Shown: positions 27,042-36,448, counted from the stretch's first letter. The stretch is DNA of 64,000 bases from DAOPZC01 sp035353175 (GCA_035353175.1 DAOPZC010000011.1:28550-92549); one strand, 5' to 3'. Numbers and translations are program-made. Notes: generated from the sequence alone by a model not told the origin.

Positions 27042-28286
27042 CTACTTGTCGCTCAGCGCCGCCACGCCGGGCAGCTCTTTGCCTTCGAGAAACTCGAGGG
27101 AGGCGCCGCCGCCGGTGGAGATGTGGGTCATCTTGTCTGCCAGGCCGCTCTTGTTGACCGCGCTCACGCTGTCGCCGCCGCCGATGATCGAAACCGAACC
27201 GCTCTCGGCCACGGCTTTGCAGACACCCGTGGTGCCGCCCGCGAACTTCGGCATCTCGAAGCAGCCCATGGGGCCGTTCCACACGACCGTCTTGGCGCCC
27301 TTGATCGCCGCCGCATACAGCTCGGTGGTCTTGGGGCCGATGTCCAGCGCCATCCAGCCGTCCGGGATCTCGTTGCCGACCACCTGCGTGTTGGCGTCGT
27401 TCGAGAAGGCGTCGGCCGCGACGTTGTCGACCGGCAGCAGCAGCGTCTTGCCGTTGGCCTTGGCCTTGGCGATCATCTCCTTGGCATACTCGAGCTGGTC
27501 GAGCTCGCACAGCGACTTGCCGACGTTGTGCCCCATCGCCTTGAGGAAAGTGTAGGCCATGCCGCCGCCGATGATCAGCGTGTCGGTCTTGTCGAGCAGG
27601 TTGTTCACCACCGCGAGCTTGTCCGAGACCTTGGCGCCGCCGAGGATGGCGACGAACGGGCGGGTCGGCTTCTCGACCGCGTTGCCCAGATACTCGATCT
27701 CCTTCTCCATCAGGAAGCCGGCGACGCTCTCTTTGACGAACTTGCAGATCACGGCCGTGGAGGCGTGGGCGCGGTGGGCGGTGCCGAAGGCGTCGTTGCA
27801 GTAGAGGTCGCCGTAGGAGGCGAGCTTCTTGGCCAGCTCTTCGCGCTTCGCCTTCAGCTCGGCCTTCTTTGCCTTCAGCTCCTCGTCGCTCATGCCCTCG
27901 GCCGGCTTGACCTTGCCGTCCTCGGCCTTGTAGAAGCGGGTGTTCTCGAGCATCACGATGCCGCCCGGCTGGAGCGCCGCGACTTCGGCGTCGGCGTTCG
28001 CGCAGTCGGCCGCGAAGGTCACCGGCTTACCCAGCATCTTGGCGAGGTACTCGGCCACCGGCTTCAGCGAAAACTCAGCCTCGTAGCCCTTGCCTTTCGG
28101 ACGGCCGAGGTGGCTCATCAGCACCACGCTGCCGCCGTTGTCGAGGACGTACTTGATCGAGGGCAGGGCGCCCTTGACGCGGGTGTCGTCCGTGATTTTG
28201 CCTTCTTTGATCGGCACGTTGAAATCGACGCGCATCACGACGCGCTTGCCCTTCAGGTCCACATCGCGCAGAGTCTTCTTGTTCAT
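27042..28286 (-). CDS. pgk: Phosphoglycerate kinase
   Basis: A glycolytic enzyme that transfers phosphate between 1,3-bisphosphoglycerate and ADP. The 414-residue product carries the signature RVDFNVPIKEGKITDDTRV near the N-terminus, SHLGRPKGKG, the NDAFGTAHRAHAST block, ILGGAKVSDKL and the C-terminal nucleotide loop STGGGASLEFLEGKELPG. It is somewhat longer than most bacterial PGKs. The extra length is a lysine- and glutamate-rich helical insert between ENTRFYKAED and ELAKKLASYGD. A weak possible promoter is TTTACT-18-TAAATT on the minus strand at 28327-28356, and GAGG precedes the start. A strong terminator follows. Confidence 0.97.
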   Translation of the reverse strand: MNKKTLRDVDLKGKRVVMRVDFNVPIKEGKITDDTRVKGALPSIKYVLDNGGSVVLMSHLGRPKGKGYEAEFSLKPVAEYLAKMLGKPVTFAADCANADAEVAALQPGGIVMLENTRFYKAEDGKVKPAEGMSDEELKAKKAELKAKREELAKKLASYGDLYCNDAFGTAHRAHASTAVICKFVKESVAGFLMEKEIEYLGNAVEKPTRPFVAILGGAKVSDKLAVVNNLLDKTDTLIIGGGMAYTFLKAMGHNVGKSLCELDQLEYAKEMIAKAKANGKTLLLPVDNVAADAFSNDANTQVVGNEIPDGWMALDIGPKTTELYAAAIKGAKTVVWNGPMGCFEMPKFAGGTTGVCKAVAESGSVSIIGGGDSVSAVNKSGLADKMTHISTGGGASLEFLEGKELPGVAALSDK

Positions 28287-28415
28287 GGTTGGCTTATCCT
28301 CTTAGGGGGTTGAAAAAGAGGTATTTAATTTAGCACATCCTGCTCGGAAAAGTAAAACCGGACTTTTTCCGGCAACGGGACGAACTGGGGGAGACGCTGA
28401 ACAGGCTCGACGCCT

Positions 28416-29606
28416 TCAAAGAACGCCGTTCACGCGGGCACGCCAGTAGGCGGCGGCCATGTGCGAGGCGTTGAACACGCCGGAGCGGGTGAGCGGACGC
28501 TCGAGACCGCGCAACAGATACGCGCGTTCGTCAGCCGAATACGCCCATCCCGGCGCCATCAGCTGGGCGAGGGCGATTTCCCCGTCCACGCAAAGACCGT
28601 AATATTTCTTTTCCGGATGCGCCATCATGTCCATCGCCCGTTCGTCCGCCATGCGCGCCGCATACCGGGCCGCGTCTTCCATCCGCGCCCGGCGGACGGG
28701 ATTCCGCTCGATGCCGAGCAGAACCTCCAGCGACGTGTTCATCTGCAGCAACGAATATGTGGGCATGACGCCCGCCCATGTTTTCGTCGGTTTGTCTTCG
28801 ATCGTGAGCGTGATGTCCAACGCTTCGTCAATGTACTTTTCGTACAGATCGCGCCACTTCACGTCGCCGGACATTTTCCACGCCACCGCGTAGATCATCG
28901 GCAGGCGCGCCGCTTCGTGAGGGTATACTTTCGGTCCCCACATCGTGCAGATGCCGCGCGGATCTTTCGAGCCGTCCGCCTGCAGGAAGTTGTATTCGTT
29001 TTCCGGCGTCACGTTGCGGAGCATGAGACCGGCCACCTCCACGCACAGTTTGGCGAAATCGGCCTTCGTCTCCGTATCCGCCCAATCGTTGGTGCTGTAC
29101 CGCCAGAGCCCGTGCACCCAATGCGTCACCTGGTCGCGCGAGGAAAGCGCGCAGATCGACTTGCCGTCTTCCGCGCAGAGGCCGCGCGCCACGAAACCCT
29201 TGTAGCCGTGGCTCCGGGCGAGATTGAGCAGGCCGAACGCGACTTTCTTCGCGTCGTCTTTCACCGCGGGGGCCTTCGTCACCGCGTATTGGTCGCAGAG
29301 CATCGAAAGCGATACGCCCGACACGATGGCGCAGTCTCCGATGCCGCGGCCATAGCCGTGCGGACACCCCTTGTACCACTTGAGCAGACCGTTCGCAAAA
29401 TCCTTAGCCGGCTGGACTTTCTCCGCGGGGCACCCGTACAGCATCCCCGTCCCCGGATGCCACGTCGACATCATCCACGCCCAGCCGTCTTCAACGTTCT
29501 TCTGAACCGCCACCGTCACGGCCTTCCGCTCAGGAACCGGACCGGTATCCGCAGCCATCGTACACGCCGCCGCGCAGACGGCCGCCGTCATCAAAAGGTT
29601 TTTCAT
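28416..29606 (-). CDS. Secreted protein of unknown function, probable (alpha/alpha)-barrel enzyme
   Basis: I do not recognise a named family. The 396-residue protein has a clear signal peptide (MKNLLMTAAVCAAACTMA). The mature part is helical, with repeating W/Y/H-rich motifs: DGWAWMMSTWHPGTGMLYGC, YGRGIGDCAIVSGVSLSML, SSRDQVTHWVHGLWRY and HEAARLPMIYAVAWKMSGD. Such patterns are typical of (alpha/alpha)6-type carbohydrate-active enzymes. Many acidic and aromatic residues could line a glycan site, but no catalytic pair can be assigned. It starts 10 bases after the stop of the large repeat protein upstream, so the two are very likely co-transcribed and may act on or near the same extracellular structure. 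Confidence 0.75.
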   Translation of the reverse strand: MKNLLMTAAVCAAACTMAADTGPVPERKAVTVAVQKNVEDGWAWMMSTWHPGTGMLYGCPAEKVQPAKDFANGLLKWYKGCPHGYGRGIGDCAIVSGVSLSMLCDQYAVTKAPAVKDDAKKVAFGLLNLARSHGYKGFVARGLCAEDGKSICALSSRDQVTHWVHGLWRYSTNDWADTETKADFAKLCVEVAGLMLRNVTPENEYNFLQADGSKDPRGICTMWGPKVYPHEAARLPMIYAVAWKMSGDVKWRDLYEKYIDEALDITLTIEDKPTKTWAGVMPTYSLLQMNTSLEVLLGIERNPVRRARMEDAARYAARMADERAMDMMAHPEKKYYGLCVDGEIALAQLMAPGWAYSADERAYLLRGLERPLTRSGVFNASHMAAAYWRARVNGVL

Positions 29607-29616
29607 ACGTTTCTCT

Positions 29617-32403
29617 TCACAGGACGAAGATTGCGGTGCCTTTCCGCACCACGTAGAGGAGGCCAGAGCCGGTGAAAAACGCGTACTCGTGGTCCGCGCC
29701 GGACCCGACCGCGCCGTAGGTGCCGCCGTCGGTCTTCGTCCCGTCCACCAAAATCGCGGTGCACTTGATCCGGCCCGTGTAGTCGAGGTTGACCGTCGAC
29801 CCGCTCGAAATATTCCAGAGCGCCTTCGGCTTCCCGAGTTCCCCGCGGCTCTGGTCGCCGAACGCGTTGGCGTTTTTCAGGGTGAGCGAACCGCCCGAAA
29901 CGATCACGTTCGTGCAGTTAGGCCAAGAGCCGTTCGCGCAGAACATGAGGTCGCCGCCGGCCACCTGAACGGCACCCGTGGACGTGCTCATGACGTCCAC
30001 TGCGAACGGGTACTCGCCCGTCTTGTAGAGCGAGACGTTGCCCGCGAACACCGTGGTGTTCGTGCGGCCGTTCCCGCCGTAGTCGACGTTGAAGTTGGAG
30101 GTGAGCGAGAGCCGCCATTGCGCCGGCTCGTCGCTCTTCACCGTGCCGGAACCCGCAAACGCGAGCAGCGTCTGCGCGGTGCCGTGGAGGTCCACCGTTG
30201 CGGGCGACGCCAGCACGAGGCGCGTGGCGCTCTGCCAGGCGTTGTTCACGTAGGCGTTCACCGTGCCGCCACGCCATTCCGTCCAGAACGTATTGCTGAT
30301 GCGGCACCAGGAAACGTAGAGGTCGAGGGTAGGGTTGTTGCCGGAGTTGATAATGATGTTGCCGCCGCCCGTCAGGTTGATGGGATTCTCCCGGATTTCG
30401 ATGCGCCCGGTGCCGTTGAGGTAGAGGTAGCACCCGCCGCCGCCCGCAAGCTGGAGACCGCCGCGGTAGACGGCCGTGGCGCCCGCTCCGGCGGAGATGG
30501 TCATGTTGCCGTCGGCGGAGACCTTGCCTCGGAACTCCGCGGTGGTGCCCGCGGGGTAGGTGTACGTGATGCCGTCGTCGGCCAGCTGGTACGTGCCCGC
30601 GAGCGGACGCTCGTTCGTGCAGGCCGTGAACGTGAAGTTCACGCAGTCGCTCGCGTAGGCGACCGGCACCGTGCCCGCGCCGAGGGCATTCAGGCCCGTG
30701 ATGTTGTAAGTGCCCTTCGCCGTTCCGCCCGCGAGCGTGAGCGCGGCCGCGTAGTCCGTGGCGGTACCGAGGTTAACCGTCCCGCCGTTGGCGATCGTGA
30801 GCGCGCCCGCCCCCGATATGGGCGCATTGAGGTTCAGTGTTCCTTTCGCACCCACGCTCCAGGTCTGCCCGGCCATGAGTTCGAGCGGCCACCCCACCGT
30901 GTAGGCCGTCGCGGACGCGGCATCCGCGATGGTCATGCCGGAGGCCCCGAGTTTCGCGGGCGAAGCGCCGGACGCCGCCTCGAACGTGAACCCGTTCTGG
31001 AGGGCAAAACCCGCGAAGATCGGCGGAACGTTGGTGACGGGCAAGAGCGCCGAGGTGCCGGACGTCGCGAACGTGGCGAAGAGCTCGCCACGCACGAAAT
31101 CGGGCAATCCTTCTGCCCAGTTCGCGGCCGTGTAGACCGAGGTGTCGCCCGCGCCGCCGCCCACCCACGCGGCGGTATCCGAAGGGCCCGTCTGCACCGT
31201 CACGGAACCGCCGCCCGTGAGCCACGTCGCCGTGCGCGTGCCGTCCGCACCGTCCGCCGTATACGTGCCTTGTTTGAGCGGGGCGCCGCCGAGCGTGCCG
31301 CTCGCGAACGCGAGCGTGACGCCTTCCGCGACGTACATCTTCGCCGTGTCGCCGCCGAGCGTGAGCGTCTTCGCAAAGAAACCGGAACCGGAATCCGCCT
31401 CCACGCGGAACTCGGCCCCGGTCGAGACGGATAGCGATGCGAGCGCCGTGAAGGACGCGCCCGTGACGAGTTTCACGACGCCTTTCACCACGTCCACGCG
31501 GCCCGTGGTGGCCGAAACGGCGTTCGAACAGACGAACACGTAGGAGTCCGCACCCGGATTCCACTTGAAGCCGGCACCGCGGTACCACGTGCCGGAGAAC
31601 ACCATCGGGTTCATGGGGGGCGTGCCGGTGAAAACGATCTGCTTGTCGTAGTCGGACGTGACGCCGTGCGTCGTGTTCGCCACGCCGTTCGTCTCGAAGA
31701 GCGCCCCGCTCTGGAGGTTGATGTCGTTTTTGTAGGCGGACGTGTAGCAGAGCTCGAGGCGCTGCGATCCGTCGTTGCCGTCGAACGCGAACGAGCAGCC
31801 ATACAGTTGCCTGTAATTCGTGAAGTTGAGAATGCCCTGGCGGATCAAGGCGAGGGGAATGTCGTATTCCATGCTCTGCCCCTGATTGAAGCAAATGAAA
31901 CGGCCCCTGCCCTCCTTCACGAGAATCGGGTTCGCCACGGGGTTCTGCGCGTTCGTTTTCTTGGCGAAGCGCATCTGCAGGGCGAAGTCCACGTTGTTCG
32001 TCACGTTGAACGGCACCTCGCCCACGCCCACGAGATAGGCGCCCATCCAGTTGCCGGTGAAGCCCGCCGTATCGAGATACTGGATGCCCTTGCCGCCGGC
32101 GAGGAGCACGACGTTGCCCTGGTTCATGGTCGCTCCTTTGGTAAAACGCACTTCCTGGAGCGCGAAGGCCGCGTCGTTACCGCACACGTTGTAAGACATC
32201 GCGGTGCTTTTTTCACCGATGAGGGCCGTGTCGCCGTATTGCGGGAACCCGCGCGTCGTGCCGTCGGCGGCGCTCAACCAGTTGGAGACGCTGTTCCACT
32301 GATATTTTCCGCCGGCATCCATGAAGGTGGGACTCCAATGCCACGTTGTGGCAGAAACGCTCGAGCACGCGAACGCACACGCGAAAAGAATCCGCTTTTT
32401 CAT
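29617..32403 (-). CDS. Autotransporter-associated beta-strand repeat protein
   Basis: A 928-residue exported protein. The signal peptide (MKKRILFACAFACSSVSA) is followed by TTWHWSPTFMDAGGKYQWNS, then long Gly/Thr/Ala/Asn-rich beta-strand repeats (GTVKSDEPAQWRLSL, SGGSLTLKNANAFGD, GAGALTIANGGTVNLG). The closing module GGTYGAVGSGADHEYAFFTG then SGLLYVV matches that of the 1041-residue protein near 18 kb. The tail is KGTAIFVL, a looser version of the GTLI-type ending. There is no barrel domain. ATG at 32403 is chosen because GAGGAG lies 5 bases upstream; a TTG four codons earlier is less likely. The unknown secreted enzyme-like gene follows after 10 bases. Confidence 0.87.
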   Translation of the reverse strand: MKKRILFACAFACSSVSATTWHWSPTFMDAGGKYQWNSVSNWLSAADGTTRGFPQYGDTALIGEKSTAMSYNVCGNDAAFALQEVRFTKGATMNQGNVVLLAGGKGIQYLDTAGFTGNWMGAYLVGVGEVPFNVTNNVDFALQMRFAKKTNAQNPVANPILVKEGRGRFICFNQGQSMEYDIPLALIRQGILNFTNYRQLYGCSFAFDGNDGSQRLELCYTSAYKNDINLQSGALFETNGVANTTHGVTSDYDKQIVFTGTPPMNPMVFSGTWYRGAGFKWNPGADSYVFVCSNAVSATTGRVDVVKGVVKLVTGASFTALASLSVSTGAEFRVEADSGSGFFAKTLTLGGDTAKMYVAEGVTLAFASGTLGGAPLKQGTYTADGADGTRTATWLTGGGSVTVQTGPSDTAAWVGGGAGDTSVYTAANWAEGLPDFVRGELFATFATSGTSALLPVTNVPPIFAGFALQNGFTFEAASGASPAKLGASGMTIADAASATAYTVGWPLELMAGQTWSVGAKGTLNLNAPISGAGALTIANGGTVNLGTATDYAAALTLAGGTAKGTYNITGLNALGAGTVPVAYASDCVNFTFTACTNERPLAGTYQLADDGITYTYPAGTTAEFRGKVSADGNMTISAGAGATAVYRGGLQLAGGGGCYLYLNGTGRIEIRENPINLTGGGNIIINSGNNPTLDLYVSWCRISNTFWTEWRGGTVNAYVNNAWQSATRLVLASPATVDLHGTAQTLLAFAGSGTVKSDEPAQWRLSLTSNFNVDYGGNGRTNTTVFAGNVSLYKTGEYPFAVDVMSTSTGAVQVAGGDLMFCANGSWPNCTNVIVSGGSLTLKNANAFGDQSRGELGKPKALWNISSGSTVNLDYTGRIKCTAILVDGTKTDGGTYGAVGSGADHEYAFFTGSGLLYVVRKGTAIFVL

Positions 32404-32496
32404 ATGGCTCCTCAATCTTTTTTGACCCTAACCTGCGCCCTTCATCTCGGCGAGGAGAGGACCGCTTGTCTTTCCCCACTACACGGGATTTACAAA

Positions 32497-32524
32497 AGTA
32501 TAGCATCTGTCCCACCAATGACCA
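32497..32524 (-). promoter_or_regulatory. Possible promoter for the repeat-protein operon
   Basis: On the minus strand TGGTCA is separated by 16 bases from TATACT, about 95 bases before the start of the repeat-protein gene. The surrounding 320 bases (32404-32723) have no gene. They also hold a short perfect hairpin, CGCGGCG-TC-CGCCGCG, near 32676-32691 downstream of the TIM-barrel gene. It could end that transcript but lacks a T tract. Confidence 0.3.
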
Positions 32525-32723
32525 TGTGCGATCTGCCCCCAATTTTATATTTTTTGACCGAGTGTGAAATCTGCCGTTATTGGGCAACCGCTCGCAAGGC
32601 AAATGCAGCGGGTGCGATTTTTTCAGTTAAAACGGATCGCATCAAAGGATATGTGGAGCGTCAGCCCGCCGCGCGGCGGACGCCGCGAAGAAGTTTTCCC
32701 TTTGTGTTCACCAGCGCCCCTTT

Positions 32724-34565
32724 TCACTTTCTGCATTCGAATTCCACTGCGGCGTAGGCGTGAGGCGCGAGGCCACGCAACTTCAACCCGTCTGCGGCGG
32801 GCGCGAACGTTCCGCGCAGCGCGGACCGCACGCGGGCGGGGCTGCCGGTCACGATTTTCACGTCCGCCGGCGCGTCGGCGAGATTTTCCAGCAGCACCGA
32901 ATACGTCGCCGTCATCGGATTGGAGGAAACGATCTGGTAGACGCGATCGCCGGAGGTCTCCACGCGCACCGGCAGGTCCGCGCCGGTCAGGAACGAGACG
33001 GCGCGGCGCAGCGGATCCCGGTGGGCGCCGGTCGCATACGTCTTGAAGTTCAGTTCCGCGCCGTCGAAACCGAACACCGCGAATTTTCTCCCCGCGTCGT
33101 CCGCATGGGTGAAGAACGCCGGCGGCTCGCTTCCGCCGAAGCGTTTCAGGCCCGTGTCAACGCCGCGCGCTTCGAGCTGTCGCGCCGCGGGCAGGTCGAG
33201 GATCACCCCGCGCTTCATCACGCCGTCATCCACGGCAAGCGCCGCCGCCCCGAAAGCGATCGAAGGTCCAAGCCCCTCGTGCCGCACGGGGATGCCGTTG
33301 CGGACGAGGAAATGCGCCGCGAGGGGATGCGAGAAAAGCGTCATCATCCGCTTATCCCCGACATAGGGAACCGGCAGCTCGGCATCCCGGATCGAATGTT
33401 GCGGAAAGACCGTCCGGATGCCGAAGCCCGCCGTGCCGGCGAACATCGCCTTGAGCGCCGCGTCATCCGCCCTATTGGCGAGATGCGCGTCAAGATATCC
33501 GGGCTCGGAACGGTCGGCCCCATAACACAGCATGTACTTGTGCCGTGCGAGGGCGCCGTCGGCGATCACGGCCTTGTCGTAGAGTTCGCAAAGATACGGG
33601 GGCACGAGCGACACCTTTCGCGGGTAAGGATCGTTCTCGTCGAGAAGCGTCCAGCCCTTGCCGCGCATCCACGCGGACTGCATGCGGACGAATTCAAGCG
33701 TGCCGTCAAGTCCGGCTCCGCCGTACTTCGCGTCCCGCCAATACGGCGCGCCGCTGATGCGGAAAAACCGGCGTCCGTTCCCGGCGAAGGCCGCCAGCAG
33801 TTCGTCGATCTCGACGCCTTCCACGTCATAATGCGTGTAACTCGCGCAAAGCCCCAGCCCTGCGGAAGGGTCGACTTCGTCCGCCGCCTTGCGAAGGAAC
33901 TTCGCCGCCTCGACCGCGACTTCTCCGGAAACGTCCAGAAACGCCCGCCTCAGTGCGGTCGGCTTGCCGGTGAAGGAATCCCGCACGTCCTCGCGCGTCA
34001 CCTGCCGGCCGATTTTCTTCGAAATCCGCGCGAGGTGGTTGGAGCAAACGCAGCCGAGTCCGGGGCGGACGGACTGCACGAAATCGTCATCGATGAGCAC
34101 AAGCTTTGCGCCGGCACGGATCGCATCGCGCACGTTTTCCGAGATCGCCTCCATGATCACCGGATCCGTGGGGCAGACGGCGCCTGTGGTGCGTCCGCTG
34201 AAAGCGGTGAGCCGGGCACAGTCGCGGAGCCTTCTACCCCCGGCCCCGTTGAGCTCGTTACCGTAGCCGAAGCCGTTGACCCAGACCGCCGTCGGAACCC
34301 CGTTCGATTCGAAATACGAAAGCATGTCCGCCAGCCGCTCGCACCTCGGGCGCCGCGCCGCCCCCTCTTCGAAGAATTCGCAGAACGACAGGAGCACGGC
34401 TCCGATGCCGGCGGCGCGGACGTCTTCAAGGTACCGCTCGCGGTTGGAGCGGTCGATGTGATCGATTTCGATCTGCGAATAGATCCCGGCGTCATACACG
34501 TCTTTCGCCTTTCCGGCGAACGGAACGGCGACGGCGCAGGCAAGGGCGAGGGTGCGGGTGTTCAT
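32724..34565 (-). CDS. Secreted TIM-barrel glycosidase-like protein
   Basis: A 613-residue protein with a short signal sequence (NTRTLALACAVAVPFAGKA). The mature N-terminal part looks like a TIM barrel: GIYSQIEIDHIDRSNRERYL, VRAAGIGAVLLSFCEFFEE, KLVLIDDDFV and GLGCVCSNHLARISKK. The last of these recalls the cysteine-containing segment of GH42-type beta-galactosidases. The C-terminal third contains beta-rich segments consistent with accessory domains (VYQIVSSNPMTATYSVLLEN). The catalytic acids cannot be placed with confidence, although the acidic cluster IDDDF is a candidate. The start at 34565 has GGTGG 7 bases upstream; TTG two codons earlier is less likely. The family is uncertain and glycan hydrolysis is inferred. 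Confidence 0.72.
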   Translation of the reverse strand: MNTRTLALACAVAVPFAGKAKDVYDAGIYSQIEIDHIDRSNRERYLEDVRAAGIGAVLLSFCEFFEEGAARRPRCERLADMLSYFESNGVPTAVWVNGFGYGNELNGAGGRRLRDCARLTAFSGRTTGAVCPTDPVIMEAISENVRDAIRAGAKLVLIDDDFVQSVRPGLGCVCSNHLARISKKIGRQVTREDVRDSFTGKPTALRRAFLDVSGEVAVEAAKFLRKAADEVDPSAGLGLCASYTHYDVEGVEIDELLAAFAGNGRRFFRISGAPYWRDAKYGGAGLDGTLEFVRMQSAWMRGKGWTLLDENDPYPRKVSLVPPYLCELYDKAVIADGALARHKYMLCYGADRSEPGYLDAHLANRADDAALKAMFAGTAGFGIRTVFPQHSIRDAELPVPYVGDKRMMTLFSHPLAAHFLVRNGIPVRHEGLGPSIAFGAAALAVDDGVMKRGVILDLPAARQLEARGVDTGLKRFGGSEPPAFFTHADDAGRKFAVFGFDGAELNFKTYATGAHRDPLRRAVSFLTGADLPVRVETSGDRVYQIVSSNPMTATYSVLLENLADAPADVKIVTGSPARVRSALRGTFAPAADGLKLRGLAPHAYAAVEFECRK

Positions 34566-34777
34566 GGCCAAACCACCTTTCCACTGAAATCAACATCGGC
34601 GAAAAAAACGGCCGCAGCGAACCGGTCGAAACCGAACGCTTTCACGATGAGGAATCAAAACGCGCGTATGATAGCATAAGCCCCTTAAGGCCGCATCACT
34701 CCAACCGTATCATTCAGGTCCATCCGCACCACCAGCCGCGCACCAGATGGGTGAGCCGCGACAGAGAGGCCGATCGC

Positions 34778-34916
34778 GCTGGGGGCGCGGACGGCCTCGT
34801 CCGCGACAGGGTGCCTTCGCTACGTCAATGTTCGTGTTTTTGCCGTCAGGATCAACGCACGCCCGCCGCCCAGCAGATACCTGGATACCGCGGACGCGGC
34901 CGTCCGCGCCCCCAGC
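34778..34916. repeat. REP/BIME-like twin hairpin element
   Basis: Two perfect hairpins of the form CGCGGACG-N4-CGTCCGCG occur at 34786-34805 and 34889-34908. They are embedded in an exact 18-base inverted repeat (34778-34795 and 34899-34916, GCTGGGGGCGCGGACGGC and its complement). Head-to-head hairpins about 80 bases apart resemble bacterial BIME elements. The element lies in the 510-base gap between the TIM-barrel gene and gapA. The rest of that gap shows no gene except the gapA terminator. Confidence 0.7.
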
Positions 34917-35012
34917 CTGTACCATGACGGCTGTCCCGCGAACGGTCAACTGCTCTTCTCAGGTTCAGCCTTGTCACCGGACGACGCGTGTCGCGCCGCG
35001 GTGCAAATGAGC

Positions 35013-35050
35013 GAAAAAAACGCCGCTCCCGCAGGGCGGGAACGGCGTTC
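35013..35050 (-). terminator. Rho-independent terminator of gapA
   Basis: On the minus strand AACGCCGTTCCCGCC and GGGAGCGGCGTT form a long stem around a short loop, followed by seven T. It lies about 30 bases after the gapA stop. Confidence 0.9.
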
Positions 35051-35076
35051 TGTGTCGCAAGATCAGCGGGAACCGC

Positions 35077-36099
35077 TTACTTCGCGATGACGCGGGCCAT
35101 CTCCAACACCTTGTTGGAATAGCCCCACTCGTTGTCGTACCAGCTGACGATCTTGGCGAAGGTCGAGTCCAGCATGATGCCGGCTTCGGCGTCGAAGATC
35201 GAGGTCTTGGCTTCGCCGCGGAAATCGGTCGAGACAACCTTCTCTTCGGTGTAGCCGAGGATGCCCTTGAGCTCGCCTTCGGAAGCTTCCTTCATCGCCG
35301 CCTTGATGGCGTCGTAGGTGGTCTCTTTCGCGAGCACCACGGTCAGGTCGACGACCGACACGTCGGAGGTCGGGACGCGGAACGCCATGCCCGTGAGCTT
35401 CTTGTTCAGCTCGGGGATCACCTTGCCGACCGCCTTGGCCGCGCCGGTGCTGGACGGGATGATGTTCTCGAGGATGCCGCGGCCGCCGCGCCAATCCTTG
35501 TTCGAGGGTCCGTCGACCGTCTTCTGCGTCGCCGTGGCGGCGTGGACGGTCGTCATCAGGCCCTTGACGATGCCGAACTTGTCGTTCAGGACCTTGGCGA
35601 CGGGCGCCAGGCAGTTCGTCGTACAGGAGGCGTTCGAGATGATCGTCTGGCCGGCGTAGGTCTTGTGGTTCACGCCGTACACGAACATCGGGGTGTCGTC
35701 CTTCGACGGGGCCGACATGATCACCTTCTTCGCGCCCGCCTTGATGTGGGCGTCCGCGCCGGGCTTCTTGCCGTCCGGGGACTCTTTCGTGAGGAAGAGG
35801 CCGGTCGACTCGACGACGATTTCGGCGCCGACTTCGTTCCACTTCAGAGCAGCCGGATCCTTCTCGGCCGTCAGGCGGATCTTCTTGCCGTTCACGATCA
35901 GGTTGGCGCCTTCGACAGCGATCTCGCCCTTGAACTGGCCGTGGACCGAATCATACTTCAGCATGTAAGCCAGATAATCCGGATCCAGCAGATCGTTGAT
36001 GCCGACAATCTCGATATCCTTCGAGAAGTTCTGGACCGCCGCGCGGAACACCATACGGCCAATGCGGCCGAAACCATTGATACCAACCTTGATAGCCAT
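35077..36099 (-). CDS. gapA: Glyceraldehyde-3-phosphate dehydrogenase
   Basis: A glycolytic enzyme that oxidises glyceraldehyde 3-phosphate with NAD and phosphate. The 340-residue product has the Rossmann start AIKVGINGFGRIGRMVFRAA and the active-site signature SNASCTTNCLAP, with the catalytic cysteine. Typical later segments are RVPTSDVSVVDLTV and SWYDNEWGYSNKVLEM. The start at 36099 was chosen over a longer frame because GGAG lies 8 bases upstream. It has its own well-formed promoter and terminator, so it is a single-gene unit. pgk lies about 7 kb away, not beside it as in many bacteria. Confidence 0.97.
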   Translation of the reverse strand: MAIKVGINGFGRIGRMVFRAAVQNFSKDIEIVGINDLLDPDYLAYMLKYDSVHGQFKGEIAVEGANLIVNGKKIRLTAEKDPAALKWNEVGAEIVVESTGLFLTKESPDGKKPGADAHIKAGAKKVIMSAPSKDDTPMFVYGVNHKTYAGQTIISNASCTTNCLAPVAKVLNDKFGIVKGLMTTVHAATATQKTVDGPSNKDWRGGRGILENIIPSSTGAAKAVGKVIPELNKKLTGMAFRVPTSDVSVVDLTVVLAKETTYDAIKAAMKEASEGELKGILGYTEEKVVSTDFRGEAKTSIFDAEAGIMLDSTFAKIVSWYDNEWGYSNKVLEMARVIAK

Positions 36100-36167
36100 T
36101 CTTTTAACTCCTTCGCTTGTTGAGGACATCCGTAAAAACCCAACGCCCCTTGAATGAATGGTCAAAA

Positions 36168-36196
36168 ATAATACCCGTTCCGCTGCCTCGCGTCAA
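36168..36196 (-). promoter_or_regulatory. Sigma-70-type promoter of gapA
   Basis: On the minus strand TTGACG (36191-36196) is separated by exactly 17 bases from TATTAT (36168-36173). Both hexamers are five-of-six matches. The predicted leader is about 60 bases. Confidence 0.78.
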
Positions 36197-36431
36197 TTGC
36201 AAAGCGATCCCATTCGATACTCATCCATCGTTTGGCCCATGCCGCCCATACGCGGTGCCCATGCATCACACATCCCGCACCTCGCTGCGCGGCCCGCTGT
36301 TGTTTTTAGAGCGACCGAAGCCTTTTCAGAGGCAGAGCCGCCGCCGCACCGCAAAAAACGGCCAAAACCGGCTTGAAGGCAACAGGCGGTGTATGTTATT
36401 TTATGAAGGTCAAAGTTGGTTAGGCAACGCG

Positions 36432-36448
36432 CTGTATAATTGATACAG
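36432..36448. promoter_or_regulatory. Palindrome over a TATAAT box upstream of the envelope protein gene
   Basis: CTGTAT-AATTG-ATACAG is a perfect 6-base inverted repeat that contains TATAAT (36435-36440), about 50 bases before the downstream gene. No good -35 hexamer is at the right distance, which would fit a promoter needing an activator or one blocked by a repressor at the palindrome. The 400-base gap 36100-36498 otherwise holds the gapA promoter and no gene that I can support. Confidence 0.4.
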
